From an uncultured candidate division Zixibacteria bacterium (GTDB taxonomy: Bacteria > Zixibacteria > MSB-5A5 > GN15 > FEB-12), in contig CAJVYT010000093.1 of the NCBI GenBank assembly GCA_913009765.1, positions 1-12,105 on the forward strand: a stretch of 12,105 nt of DNA, written 5' to 3'. The translations under genes were made by a program, and so were the position numbers. The notes beneath the pieces are model-generated. The model did not search any database and was not told the origin of the DNA. It saw only the letters and a list, made by a program, of their open reading frames with translations. This document shows, in pieces, positions 1 to 6,938 of this stretch (its first letter is position 1; every line of letters starts with the position of its first letter).

Positions 1-49
1 GGGTTTTTTTATTATTTTTTTTGTTTTTTTTTTATTCTGTTTTTTTTTT
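1..49. other. Artefactual T-rich contig end
   Basis: A nearly pure T tract with scattered G, A and C. The last ten bases (40-49) are exactly ten Ts directly in front of the P5 adapter start. The flow-cell-grafted P5 oligo carries a T10 linker at this place, so this is best read as sequence read past the insert, through the adapter, into the surface linker and then into homopolymer noise. I see no biological content. Confidence 0.9.
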
Positions 50-107
50 AATGATACGGCGACCACCGAGATCTACACTCTTTCCCTACACGACGCTCTT
101 CCGATCT
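50..107 (+). other. Illumina P5/TruSeq universal adapter (contamination)
   Basis: These 58 bases match the Illumina universal P5 adapter from its first bases (AATGATACGGCGACCACC) to its last (GCTCTTCCGATCT), as I know that sequence. Genomic sequence starts at 108. The adapter is untrimmed at a contig end and supplies a false in-frame C-terminus and stop codon to the minus-strand gene beside it. A vector/adapter screen would confirm this at once. Confidence 0.98.
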
Positions 108-108
108 C

Positions 109-1677
109 ATTGTACAAAATAATTTTGTTTTGAAGGAAATCAAAAAATATAGTAAATCTTTTCAGAAGAGAAATCCCGATATTCCCATCAATCTCTTTAG
201 AACTGACTAATCCATAAGAATTTTTAGGGAGATAGACTTTTTCATCTAAAAGTAGTTGAGAGCCGATTTTAAATGAATCTATAACGCCGACAGTACCATC
301 TGTAATTCCACCAATTCCGCCTATTAATTGCGTTGATTTGTTTTTTTCATTAATTTTTTCAATTAGATTATGGGTATTGATAAAATGGGGATGCAGAATA
401 AGTCCGATAGAATTTCCTAAATCAATAATAAATTTGCCTTTTACAGAGCCAATCGAACATTCTATTGTCGGAATAAGGTTATAATATTCAAATGGTATTT
501 GATTACCGTTTGTTGGTGCTTGATAATCTTTTGGATTGTAAATTGTCAACTCTTGCGTATGAAAATTCAAAAGAATTGGAAACTGTGAAAGAAAATCGTT
601 CCCTAAAATACCGCCAAAATCTACTTTATTTATTTTTTGTTTTAATAGCAGACTCAAATCAAGTGAACCTGCTATCATATTATACAGACGTAAACTGCTC
701 ATTTGCAGTGAATCTATGCGAACCAGTTGACTGTTTATTGTACCTGCGGCACCTATTGCCGGAACAAATCCTACGGAATCAAGATTGAGGGCTGCGGCTA
801 TAGGTTGATGGATTATACTTGTTCCGGCACCGGAATCCAGTAGCATATACATTTTTTTGGATTTGTTGATTGTGACAGGTATATATATACGGTCGTTATG
901 AAATTCAAATTTAAGAGTTATTGTATTCTGTGATAAAAATTGATAGCTTGCTTTGGATTGTTTTTGAAACAGAAATAATGAATCATCAAGTGGTTTATCA
1001 AATATAAGGTTTTCGATTGTTTGAGTCAGTGTGAAATTAAATTTTTCTATCGTAGTTTTTAAGAAAAATGGGATACGGATGTTTTCAATAGTTTGATACG
1101 AACTTTCGAAAGTAGTTGTATTGGTTAAATCTTGTTTAGTCTTGAAAAGTTCTCGGTGTCCTGAAAGAATATTATAATACGCTAAGATAGTATCATCGGG
1201 GAATGGATGTAACATTATCTGATAATATTCTTTGTTGTTAATAACTGTTTTGCCGAGATACTTTTTATTGTTCAGAGAGTCATCAAATAAAAATGAAAAT
1301 GTATTGAGGTAGACAGAAGAGAGAATGTCTTTTTTACTGCTTCCCGTCAGTTTGGTTTTTTGTCCTGATATATCCTGCTGCCAAGCAGTTTCACCATCAA
1401 AACCCTGTACCATAGAAAAATTAGGAAAATTGAGGGACAAAAGGTACTTATTGGGGAATTTAAGCAGATATTCAAAAGTTCCTTTGGTTCCATTCATATT
1501 CACACTGCCGGAGATACAAACCGATTGTAATGTTTTGATTCTTTCAACTGCTTTCTTGCCGCCAACAGATTTAGTAAGTATTGAACTGATACTGACTGCT
1601 TGTATAGGTGTGGTCAAAAGAAGAAGAACGCATGTAAAAAATAGAATATGATTTTTATAAGTATGTATGCTGCTCAA
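109..1677 (-). CDS. Exported LolA-like/double-lobe aspartyl protease-like protein, 3' end missing
   Basis: Probable secreted or periplasmic aspartyl protease-like protein; the substrate is unknown. Residues 1-27 form a signal peptide (basic/polar start, hydrophobic core, TPIQA end). Residues about 36-240 resemble a LolA/DUF4292-type beta-sheet domain (GFDGETAWQQD, then YYNILSGHRE). A retropepsin-like lobe follows, with D281-S-G-A and GGILGNDFL near 355-363. A second lobe has D419-L-G-N and GNIGISLL near 498. Both aspartates are kept, so a single-chain, pepsin-like two-lobe enzyme is possible, but the second D-[ST]-G motif has Leu instead of Ser/Thr. The start is TTG (bases 1677-1675), the only start codon upstream of the hydrophobic core; I see no clear Shine-Dalgarno. 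Native codons end at 109. The apparent frame runs on to a stop at 73-75 and adds IGRASCRERV, which is adapter translation. The true C-terminus lies off the contig, though the GNIGISLL motif suggests little is missing. The palindromic repeat lies just upstream. Confidence 0.8.
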
Positions 1678-1692
1678 GAATAATTTAGTACC

Positions 1693-1761
1693 CTTCGACT
1701 CCGCTCAGAGTGACTGAGATAGGTGTTATCTTATTGAAAGTCATGCCGAACGGAGTCGAAG
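1693..1761. repeat. Palindromic intergenic repeat, copy 1 (MITE/REP-like)
   Basis: Two 22-base arms in inverted orientation, at 1693-1714 and 1740-1761, match at about 18 of 22 positions. The outer 11 bases are perfect (CTTCGACTCCG against CGGAGTCGAAG). They flank a 25-base AT-rich spacer, so transcripts could fold into a long hairpin. A second, eroded member lies at 5553-5620. Arms of this 'TTCGACT..GCTCA' type occur, from memory, scattered between genes in many environmental bacterial genomes. It sits in the presumed 5' leader of the aspartyl protease gene. No transposase is nearby, so any mobility would be in trans. Confidence 0.75.
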
Positions 1762-1803
1762 TATGACTTATCTTAACTGATTTATCAGCTTATACTTGTT
1801 ATG

Positions 1804-1842
1804 TAAATAAAAAAACCGGTTACTTTGAAGTATCCGGTTTTT
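1804..1842 (-). terminator. Intrinsic terminator of the receiver-domain gene
   Basis: A 15-base stem (1811-1825 with 1828-1842, one mismatch, two-base loop) carries the core ACCGG/CCGGT. On the minus strand it is followed by TTTTTTTATTT, a classic U-tract. It begins 20 bases after the stop codon of the response regulator gene. The right side also has T-rich sequence on the plus strand, but no plus-strand gene ends here. Confidence 0.88.
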
Positions 1843-1861
1843 GAAGTTTTTTAGACAAATA

Positions 1862-2230
1862 TTAGTTTTCAATATATTTGCTCAAAATGTTGTTCATCCG
1901 AGAAGTCATTTTTGAATTCGGGAGAACTTCTGTTGCTCCTGCTGTTTTGGCAGCTTTCATCTGATCTTTTAAAACATTTGGGGAATAACAGACAATTGGA
2001 ATTGCACGTGTTGCACCATAGGAGCGTAACTTATTTATTAAAGATGGTGCTTCTATCCCGTTCAAATTGAGATCGATAATAATTAGGTCCGGTTTTATTT
2101 CCTGAGCTTTCGTGAAAATATCATCAGACCGAATTGCTTTAATTCCTTCAGCATCCATACCGTCTAAGAGGGTCATAATCTTGGACGTGAAAATCATATT
2201 GTTGGCGGCAATAATTACCTTTTTATTCAT
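1862..2230 (-). CDS. Single-domain response regulator (atypical receiver)
   Basis: A 122-residue CheY-like receiver with no output domain, probably a cytoplasmic signalling module or phosphate sink acting through protein contacts. The fold signature is clear: strand 1 VIIAANNMIF, strand 3 PDLIIIDLNLNG with the likely phosphoacceptor D53, strand 4 IPIVCYS with S83 at the conserved Ser/Thr site, and strand 5 GATEVLPN. Two key sites are changed: the Mg-binding acidic pair after strand 1 is N10-N11, and the invariant Lys before the strand-5 Pro is N105. Phosphorylation may therefore be weak or absent. The ATG start is supported by AAGG four bases upstream on the minus strand. The gene appears monocistronic, with its own terminator and a TATAAT-type -10 upstream. 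No histidine kinase is in the window. Confidence 0.88.
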   Translation of the reverse strand: MNKKVIIAANNMIFTSKIMTLLDGMDAEGIKAIRSDDIFTKAQEIKPDLIIIDLNLNGIEAPSLINKLRSYGATRAIPIVCYSPNVLKDQMKAAKTAGATEVLPNSKMTSRMNNILSKYIEN

Positions 2231-2252
2231 AAAGCCTTATCCCATCCCTAAG

Positions 2253-2285
2253 ATTATACTATTTAACTAGTTACATTATTGTAAC
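2253..2285 (-). promoter_or_regulatory. Promoter -10 plus palindromic operator candidate for the receiver gene
   Basis: On the minus strand a perfect TATAAT (2258-2253) lies 22 bases upstream of the ATG. No good -35 exists at 16-18 bases spacing. That position is instead occupied by a perfect 6-4-6 palindrome, GTTACATTATTGTAAC (2270-2285), as expected for an activator or repressor site over the -35. The -10 is a direct match; the operator role is inferred. Confidence 0.45.
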
Positions 2286-2303
2286 CTGCCAGCTTCAAGT
2301 TCT

Positions 2304-2348
2304 AATATACAACATTTTTTTACAAATTCAAAGAAGTTGTTGTATATT
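2304..2348. repeat. Perfect 11-bp inverted repeat, 23-base spacer
   Basis: AATATACAACA at 2304-2314 is the exact reverse complement of TGTTGTATATT at 2338-2348. The spacer starts with seven Ts. It could be a hairpin, a cruciform, or a half-site pair for a dimeric regulator between the two divergent genes. The low GC of the arms argues against a strong terminator. Confidence 0.5.
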
Positions 2349-2418
2349 TCCTATAAAATATCTCATGTTTATGCTTAACATATTGGGGGGCTGAATGTTA
2401 CTATAATATCTTTTCTGC

Positions 2419-2447
2419 TTGACACTCTTATTTGTTCTCCGTATCAT
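2419..2447 (+). promoter_or_regulatory. Sigma-70-type promoter for kdsB-pyrG unit
   Basis: TTGACA (2419-2424, 6/6) is followed after exactly 17 bases by TATCAT (2442-2447, 5/6). The predicted transcription start is near 2453-2455, leaving a leader of about 145 bases before kdsB. The same -35/spacer/-10 style recurs at 7108-7136 in front of the polysaccharide export genes. Confidence 0.65.
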
Positions 2448-2598
2448 TGCCTATGCCGATAGGAAGTCGCAATATTGCACAAATTCAAGACAACTCGCAT
2501 CCGCAGCATTGGCTCCATTATTCAGACTCACCCACATATTATTCTCAGATTCAGATTTGTTCTACTTCTTTAGGTTATGCCGCAGAAAAGGTGAAGAT

Positions 2599-3336
2599 AT
2601 GAAAATAACTGCAATAATTCCGGCTCGGTTAGACTCAAAGAGATTTCCGAAAAAAGTTCTCTATCCTTTTTTGGGCAAACCGCTCATAGTTCATTTGTAT
2701 CAGGAATTATCTAAATCAAAAGAAATTGACCGTTTGGTAATAGCAACATCTGACAATGAGATAATAAAAACAGTACAAAAATATTCTGCTGAAACAGTGA
2801 GAACATCTTCAAAACACAAGACCGGTTCCGACCGAGCAGCAGAAGCTGCCCAAAAAATCGGCGGTGATATTTTTTTGAATATTCAGGGAGATAATTTTGG
2901 TTTAAAAGTGCAGATGATAGATACTGTTATTAGAAAATTTAAAGCTCTCAAAAAGATACAATTTGCTACAATTGCAAATAAAATAGACAGTGATTCCGAA
3001 CTTCAAGACCCAAATAATGTGAAAATTGTTTTGGATAAAGACTCTGATGCTATCTTTTTTTCAAGGTCTGTTATACCGTATCTACAAAACTCTTTACAGA
3101 AAAAAGTTACAAGTCAGTTTACATTTTATCATCATGTTGGTATATATCTCTATAGGCGGGCAGGGCTTCTTGCGTATGCATCGTGGAAACGGTCTCCGCT
3201 TGAAAAAGCAGAATCACTTGAACAGTTAAGAATACTGGAGCATTCTGAGAAAATACGGGTTTTCAAAACAAAAATGAAACCGGTATCAATTGATACTCTT
3301 GAAGAAATGAAAAAAATAGAAAATAATTTTATATAG
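2599..3336 (+). CDS. kdsB: 3-deoxy-manno-octulosonate cytidylyltransferase (CMP-Kdo synthetase)
   Basis: Joins CTP and Kdo to give CMP-Kdo and pyrophosphate in the cytosol; CMP-Kdo is the donor for the LPS inner core. The 245 residues match the usual KdsB length of about 245-255. Motifs: [16 protein letters not shown] (nucleotide-binding start), [49 protein letters not shown], and [21 protein letters not shown], which is strongly diagnostic of KdsB. The Mg-binding Asp of the QGD motif (D98) and the late Asp (D232, SIDTLEEM) are kept. Oddly, the usual NVQGDEP reads NIQGDNFG, so the Glu and Pro after the Asp are lost. The ATG at 2599 was chosen over the upstream TTG at 2419 because homology begins at [10 protein letters not shown] and AAAGGTGA lies just before it. 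pyrG follows after 7 bases, so the two are probably co-transcribed. Confidence 0.93.
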   Translation: MKITAIIPARLDSKRFPKKVLYPFLGKPLIVHLYQELSKSKEIDRLVIATSDNEIIKTVQKYSAETVRTSSKHKTGSDRAAEAAQKIGGDIFLNIQGDNFGLKVQMIDTVIRKFKALKKIQFATIANKIDSDSELQDPNNVKIVLDKDSDAIFFSRSVIPYLQNSLQKKVTSQFTFYHHVGIYLYRRAGLLAYASWKRSPLEKAESLEQLRILEHSEKIRVFKTKMKPVSIDTLEEMKKIENNFI

Positions 3337-3343
3337 GTGTACA

Positions 3344-5014
3344 ATGACAAAACGAACAAAATATATCTTTGTGACCGGCGGGGTGGTTTCATCGCTCGGC
3401 AAAGGAATCTCGGCATCATCAATTGGACTATTACTCAAAAGCCGCGGATTATCTGTTGTCAATTTAAAATGTGATCCGTATATCAATGTTGACCCGGGGA
3501 CAATGAATCCATTTCAGCATGGTGAGGTCTATGTGACCGATGATGGTTCTGAAACAGATTTGGATTTAGGACATTATGAAAGATTTTTAGATGCGTCGCT
3601 TACGAAAGATCATAATTTAACAACCGGTCAAGTATATAATGTTGTGATTACCAGAGAACGTCGAGGAGATTATTTAGGTGCTACGGTGCAGGTTATTCCT
3701 CATATAACCGAAGAAATAAAAAATCGTATTAAGCGGTTTGAAAAATCGGATAATCCGCCCGATGTTACTATTGTTGAAATTGGGGGTACAGTCGGTGATA
3801 TAGAATCATTACCTTTTTTAGAAGCAATACGTCAGATTGGACTTGAAGAAGGTTTTGAAAATGTTATGTATGTTCATGTTACGTTGGTCCCGTATATTCG
3901 TACCGCAGGTGAATTAAAAACAAAACCAACCCAGCATTCTGTAAAAGAGCTAAGAGGTATTGGTATTCAGCCGGATATGCTTTTATGCCGTTCTGCTAAA
4001 TCTATTGATGATGAGATGCGTAAAAAGATTTCTCTGTTCTGTTCTGTTCCGATAAAAGCTGTAATAACCGCCGAAGATGTTTCCACTATTTACGGTGTTC
4101 CGCTTAATTTACATGCTCAGGGTGCTGATGATATTGTGTGTGATCATTTTGGATGGAAACTTCCGGCACCGGAAATTGCTGAATGGGAAAAAATGGTTGA
4201 GACTATTATCAACCCGCAAAAACATATTAAAATTGGTATCTGTGGAAAATATGTTAATCTCAAAGATGCATATAAATCTATCATAGAATCATTTGTGCAT
4301 GCCGGAGTAACATCAAATGCCGAAGTAGACCTTATTTGGGTAAGCTCTGAAGAAATAAAAAAACATGGTGCCGAGAAATTCCTGCATGATTTGGACGGAC
4401 TCTTAATTCCGGGCGGATTTGGTGAACGAGGTGTTGAAGGTAAAATTGAAGCTATTAAATATGTCAGAGAAAACAATATCCCATTTTTAGGAATTTGTTT
4501 AGGAATGCAGTGTGCCGTTATTGAATTTGCCCGAAATGTCTGCGGGCTAACCGATGCACATTCTTACGAGTTTTACCGTGATCTAAAACATCCGGTTATT
4601 CATTTGATGGCAGACCAAGAAGGTGTTACTGATTTAGGGGGAACAATGCGGCTGGGGGCATATCCGTGTGTTATTGAAAAAGGCTCAAAGTCTGAAATAG
4701 CGTATGGTAAAACAGAAGTGTCCGAACGACACAGACACCGTTATGAGCTAAACAACTCATATAGAGAAATGCTCATTGAGAATGGATTAGCGATGGCAGG
4801 TGTTTCTCCTGATAAACGATTGGTGGAGATTGTTGAAATTAAAGAGCATCCTTGGTTTGTAGGTGTACAATATCATCCTGAATTAAAATCAAGACCTACA
4901 AAACCGCATCCACTTTTCAGAGACTTTGTGAAAGCGGCTGTTACCTATCAAGAAAGCAGGAATAAGAATTCAAAGGATAATAAAGAAAATGAAGTTAATC
5001 TTTCAAAATCGTAA
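3344..5014 (+). CDS. pyrG: CTP synthase (glutamine-hydrolysing)
   Basis: Converts UTP to CTP using ATP and the amide of glutamine; cytosolic, the last step of de novo CTP synthesis. At 556 residues it is close to the usual 535-550. The N-terminal synthetase domain opens with [21 protein letters not shown] (P-loop), then [27 protein letters not shown] and [10 protein letters not shown]. The C-terminal class I glutaminase domain has [12 protein letters not shown] (oxyanion loop), nucleophile C385 in LGICLGMQ, and H511/E513 in YHPEL, so the catalytic triad is complete. About 20 polar, Lys/Asn-rich residues at the C-terminus extend past the conserved KPHPLFRDF. Seven bases behind kdsB, it would supply CTP for Kdo activation. 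The next gene starts inside its 3' end. Confidence 0.97.
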   Translation: MTKRTKYIFVTGGVVSSLGKGISASSIGLLLKSRGLSVVNLKCDPYINVDPGTMNPFQHGEVYVTDDGSETDLDLGHYERFLDASLTKDHNLTTGQVYNVVITRERRGDYLGATVQVIPHITEEIKNRIKRFEKSDNPPDVTIVEIGGTVGDIESLPFLEAIRQIGLEEGFENVMYVHVTLVPYIRTAGELKTKPTQHSVKELRGIGIQPDMLLCRSAKSIDDEMRKKISLFCSVPIKAVITAEDVSTIYGVPLNLHAQGADDIVCDHFGWKLPAPEIAEWEKMVETIINPQKHIKIGICGKYVNLKDAYKSIIESFVHAGVTSNAEVDLIWVSSEEIKKHGAEKFLHDLDGLLIPGGFGERGVEGKIEAIKYVRENNIPFLGICLGMQCAVIEFARNVCGLTDAHSYEFYRDLKHPVIHLMADQEGVTDLGGTMRLGAYPCVIEKGSKSEIAYGKTEVSERHRHRYELNNSYREMLIENGLAMAGVSPDKRLVEIVEIKEHPWFVGVQYHPELKSRPTKPHPLFRDFVKAAVTYQESRNKNSKDNKENEVNLSKS

Positions 5015-5474
5015 AAGAATTATTTTTGTAATAGCTGTTCTTTTGATAAGTTTCATTCTCTGCGGTTGTCCAAATAATTCTTCAGATTTAGGTCCTGCCA
5101 ATGAAGAATTTGTCGGTACCTATACGGTTCGAGATTTAAAAAAAGTTGAGCAGTTAGCTGAATCTGATTCAATCTTTTTTTCTGTAACACGAGGGACAAC
5201 ATATTCTATTGATTTTTTAAATGCCGCAAATGCTCAAGGGGATCAAAGTTTCTGTAATCACAGTGGTACTATTTTTGACTTTGGAACAGCGAAAGCTTCA
5301 TTTGTTCCGACATCTTTAAATTATTCTAATTGTGATTCTGCTTCTATTCCTCGTGGAACATTTGTTGCTGACTTTATCAATCATGGTGATACTATCTGGA
5401 TTTATAAACAGGTTACTGATACAGCAGCACCACAGAAATATGATTCTCTCTACATGATAAAACTTATGCAATAG
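4989..5474 (+). CDS. Small lipoprotein of unknown function
   Basis: 161 residues. It starts with a basic N-terminus (NRKRI), a hydrophobic core and the lipobox L24-C-G-C27, so it should be processed by signal peptidase II and anchored by Cys27 to the inner or outer membrane. The +2 residue after the Cys is Pro, which gives no clear sorting call. The mature part is small, with beta-type composition and few charges, and ends with [26 protein letters not shown] recognise no family. The ATG lies 26 bases inside pyrG in another frame, with AAGGA 11 bases upstream, suggesting translational coupling. A truncated second copy of its C-terminal part follows at 5624-5816. In many bacteria kdsA and lipid-A-export genes follow kdsB-pyrG; here this gene takes that place. 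Confidence 0.8.
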   Translation: MKLIFQNRKRIIFVIAVLLISFILCGCPNNSSDLGPANEEFVGTYTVRDLKKVEQLAESDSIFFSVTRGTTYSIDFLNAANAQGDQSFCNHSGTIFDFGTAKASFVPTSLNYSNCDSASIPRGTFVADFINHGDTIWIYKQVTDTAAPQKYDSLYMIKLMQ

Positions 5475-5552
5475 AATTAAGCATATCTCAATTAAATCCG
5501 TTCTTTCTATAAATGATCTTATTGAAAAAGTTTGCTTAACAGAAAGTAATAT

Positions 5553-5620
5553 TTCTAGTTCGTTCAGCATGACTCGTAGCATAAAAAGATTTCTCTAACA
5601 TCATGAACGGAATTGAAGGT
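5553..5620. repeat. Palindromic intergenic repeat, copy 2 (eroded)
   Basis: The left arm (5553-5573, containing CGTTCAGCATGAC) and right arm (5600-5620, containing ATCATGAACGGAATTGAAGG) match, with gaps and changes, the two arms of the repeat at 1693-1761 (compare GAACGGAGTCGAAG with GAACGGAATTGAAG). Overall length (68 against 69 bases) and arm order agree. Erosion of the ends suggests an old insertion. Its right edge touches the start of the truncated lipoprotein-like fragment. Confidence 0.6.
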
Positions 5621-5623
5621 GCT

Positions 5624-5816
5624 TAATGGAGATATTGAATTTTTTCAACGACTCCAAATTCAGGAGGTTTTTTATGTTCAATTTCATTATTGCGATACTC
5701 TAAATTTACCCCAAGGATATTTTGTGGGCGATTATGTTAATTATGGTGACACGATTGTGCTGGAACAATTAAACGGAACTATCTTGAAAAGAATTAATTT
5801 AATTCAGCAAAAGTGA
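5624..5816 (+). pseudogene. 5'-truncated second copy of the upstream lipoprotein gene
   Basis: The frame reads CDTLNLPQGYFVGDYVNYGDTI, which lines up with [22 protein letters not shown] of the lipoprotein just upstream (12 identities in 22, no gaps). A weaker match extends to both sides, and the two end at about the same place (RINLIQQK against MIKLMQ). No start with a signal peptide or lipobox lies upstream; the frame could only open with a TTG at 5613 inside the repeat. It is best read as the C-terminal third of a tandem duplicate whose 5' part was lost at the repeat boundary. The stop codon TGA (5814-5816) directly abuts the stop of the convergent gene. A short expressed peptide cannot be excluded. 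Confidence 0.65.
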
Positions 5817-6920
5817 TTACATGAGGCGACCCATTTTATAAAGCGGCAGATAGATATAAAATATGAGCAGCAAAGATGTTACAATATAAATCGGCAGCAG
5901 ATATTTCCCGAATCGTCTTTCAATAGCATTTCCAATCATAATATATAAGGGGAATGCAACTACAATATGACGATAATAGCAGTCTGTTGTACCTGCCGAT
6001 GGAGTGAAAAGCAAAATCCCAAACATAAATAACTGCAGTCGTATATCTATACTTTTACGGTAAAACAGAACCATCAAACTGATTGTAAACAGCAAAGTGA
6101 TTGATACGGTGTTGGAAAACGGAAGTGTTGTGAGTGTTTCATATATTGTCAGTAACGGAAATGTCGCTTTGTGTGCGTAGTATGACTGAGCCTGAAATGT
6201 GTTGTAGAGGAAAAAATCATCAAAGACAATGTAGTTGTATAGACAATATAAAGTTAATCCTACTCCGATTGAAATGAGAGCTGAACTTAAAAAAATTTTT
6301 TCTTTTAAGGTCGAGGTTTTTCTCTCTTGCCAAAGAGTGTATAATATAGGAAGGGCTATAACAATTCCCGAAGGATATGTTACAGCAAGCATTGCACTTA
6401 AAGGAACTATAAACAGATACTTTTTTTCATGCAAAAAAGTAAAAATAAGCATTGTCAGCAGTAAAAATATAGAATATGGAAATGCCGTCAGATAGTAAAA
6501 TGATGTCGGAAATATTAGTATTGACGCAACTGACCAAAGAGCAGTCTTTTCAGAATATAGTTTCTCGGCATATCGATACAAGAGAAGCAAGGCGAGCCAA
6601 AAGGAGAGCCAGCTTAGACCAATCATAACAATATTTATAGGTATCGGCAGAACAGATAATAAAGATCCAATAAGCGGATAAAATGGAAACCATCCAATAT
6701 TACCACAGATATTTCCGGGAGAGTATTGGCAAGGGTATTTTTCATAGCCATCACGTGCTATTGAAAGATAATGCTGACCATCCCATTGAATTAACATTCT
6801 TTGCATGGAATAATACTTGTATTCTCCTTGATGAAAGCAAAAAAGGTATAACAAAACAAAGAGCAAAAATAAGATTGAGGGAAGATAAAATCTTTTACTT
6901 TTCAAATATGTATAAATCAT
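5817..6920 (-). CDS. PIG-V-like integral membrane mannosyltransferase (GT-C fold)
   Basis: A multi-pass membrane glycosyltransferase of about 367 residues, probably moving a sugar (mannose in the known family) from a polyprenyl-phosphate donor at the outer face of the inner membrane. It resembles the PIG-V/GPI mannosyltransferase 2 family (CAZy GT76-like). The first loop holds W46-DGQHYLSIARDGY with D47 as the likely catalytic acid, then GWFPFYP (76-82), the two family hallmarks. About 8-10 hydrophobic helices follow, and a late loop has CYYRHIVVAFP. The ATG at 6920 is preferred; a TTG at 6929 would add three residues and is slightly better spaced from AGAAAG. It is transcribed alone and convergent with the lipoprotein unit, with no gap and no visible terminator between them. 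The acceptor is unknown: a glycolipid, the neighbouring polysaccharide or protein O-glycosylation are all possible. Confidence 0.75.
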   Translation of the reverse strand: MIYTYLKSKRFYLPSILFLLFVLLYLFCFHQGEYKYYSMQRMLIQWDGQHYLSIARDGYEKYPCQYSPGNICGNIGWFPFYPLIGSLLSVLPIPINIVMIGLSWLSFWLALLLLYRYAEKLYSEKTALWSVASILIFPTSFYYLTAFPYSIFLLLTMLIFTFLHEKKYLFIVPLSAMLAVTYPSGIVIALPILYTLWQERKTSTLKEKIFLSSALISIGVGLTLYCLYNYIVFDDFFLYNTFQAQSYYAHKATFPLLTIYETLTTLPFSNTVSITLLFTISLMVLFYRKSIDIRLQLFMFGILLFTPSAGTTDCYYRHIVVAFPLYIMIGNAIERRFGKYLLPIYIVTSLLLIFYIYLPLYKMGRLM

Positions 6921-6938
6921 AATAAGCAATATATCTTT

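Larger units (their letters stand above)
2231..2598. other. Divergent intergenic region between receiver gene and kdsB
   Basis: A 368-base stretch between divergently transcribed genes. It holds, in order: the minus-strand -10 of the receiver gene (2253-2258), a 16-base palindrome (2270-2285), an 11-base inverted repeat (2304-2314 with 2338-2348), and a strong plus-strand promoter-like site (2419-2447). The kdsB frame is open from 2419, but that stretch does not resemble KdsB. A different frame, 2453-2602, could encode a 49-residue peptide ending in an ATGA overlap with kdsB; it is unproven. I see no RNA gene. Confidence 0.6.

Noticed and set aside
1..49. Poly-T tract as a biological T-rich regulatory tract or terminator
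   Set aside because: It is joined to a full sequencing adapter and ends in exactly the T10 of the flow-cell linker, so it is technical.
492..788. Open frames antisense to the aspartyl protease gene (also 1325-1651)
   Set aside because: They are plus-strand shadows of a frame with clear signal peptide and protease motifs, and their translations show no domain features.
1693..1761. Palindromic repeat as an insertion sequence or CRISPR unit
   Set aside because: No transposase frame and no regular array of repeats with unique spacers; only two dispersed, unequal copies are present.
2419..2598. N-terminal extension of KdsB from an upstream TTG
   Set aside because: The 60 extra residues resemble no cytidylyltransferase, the TTG overlaps the -35 hexamer, and a good ribosome-binding site precedes the ATG at 2599.
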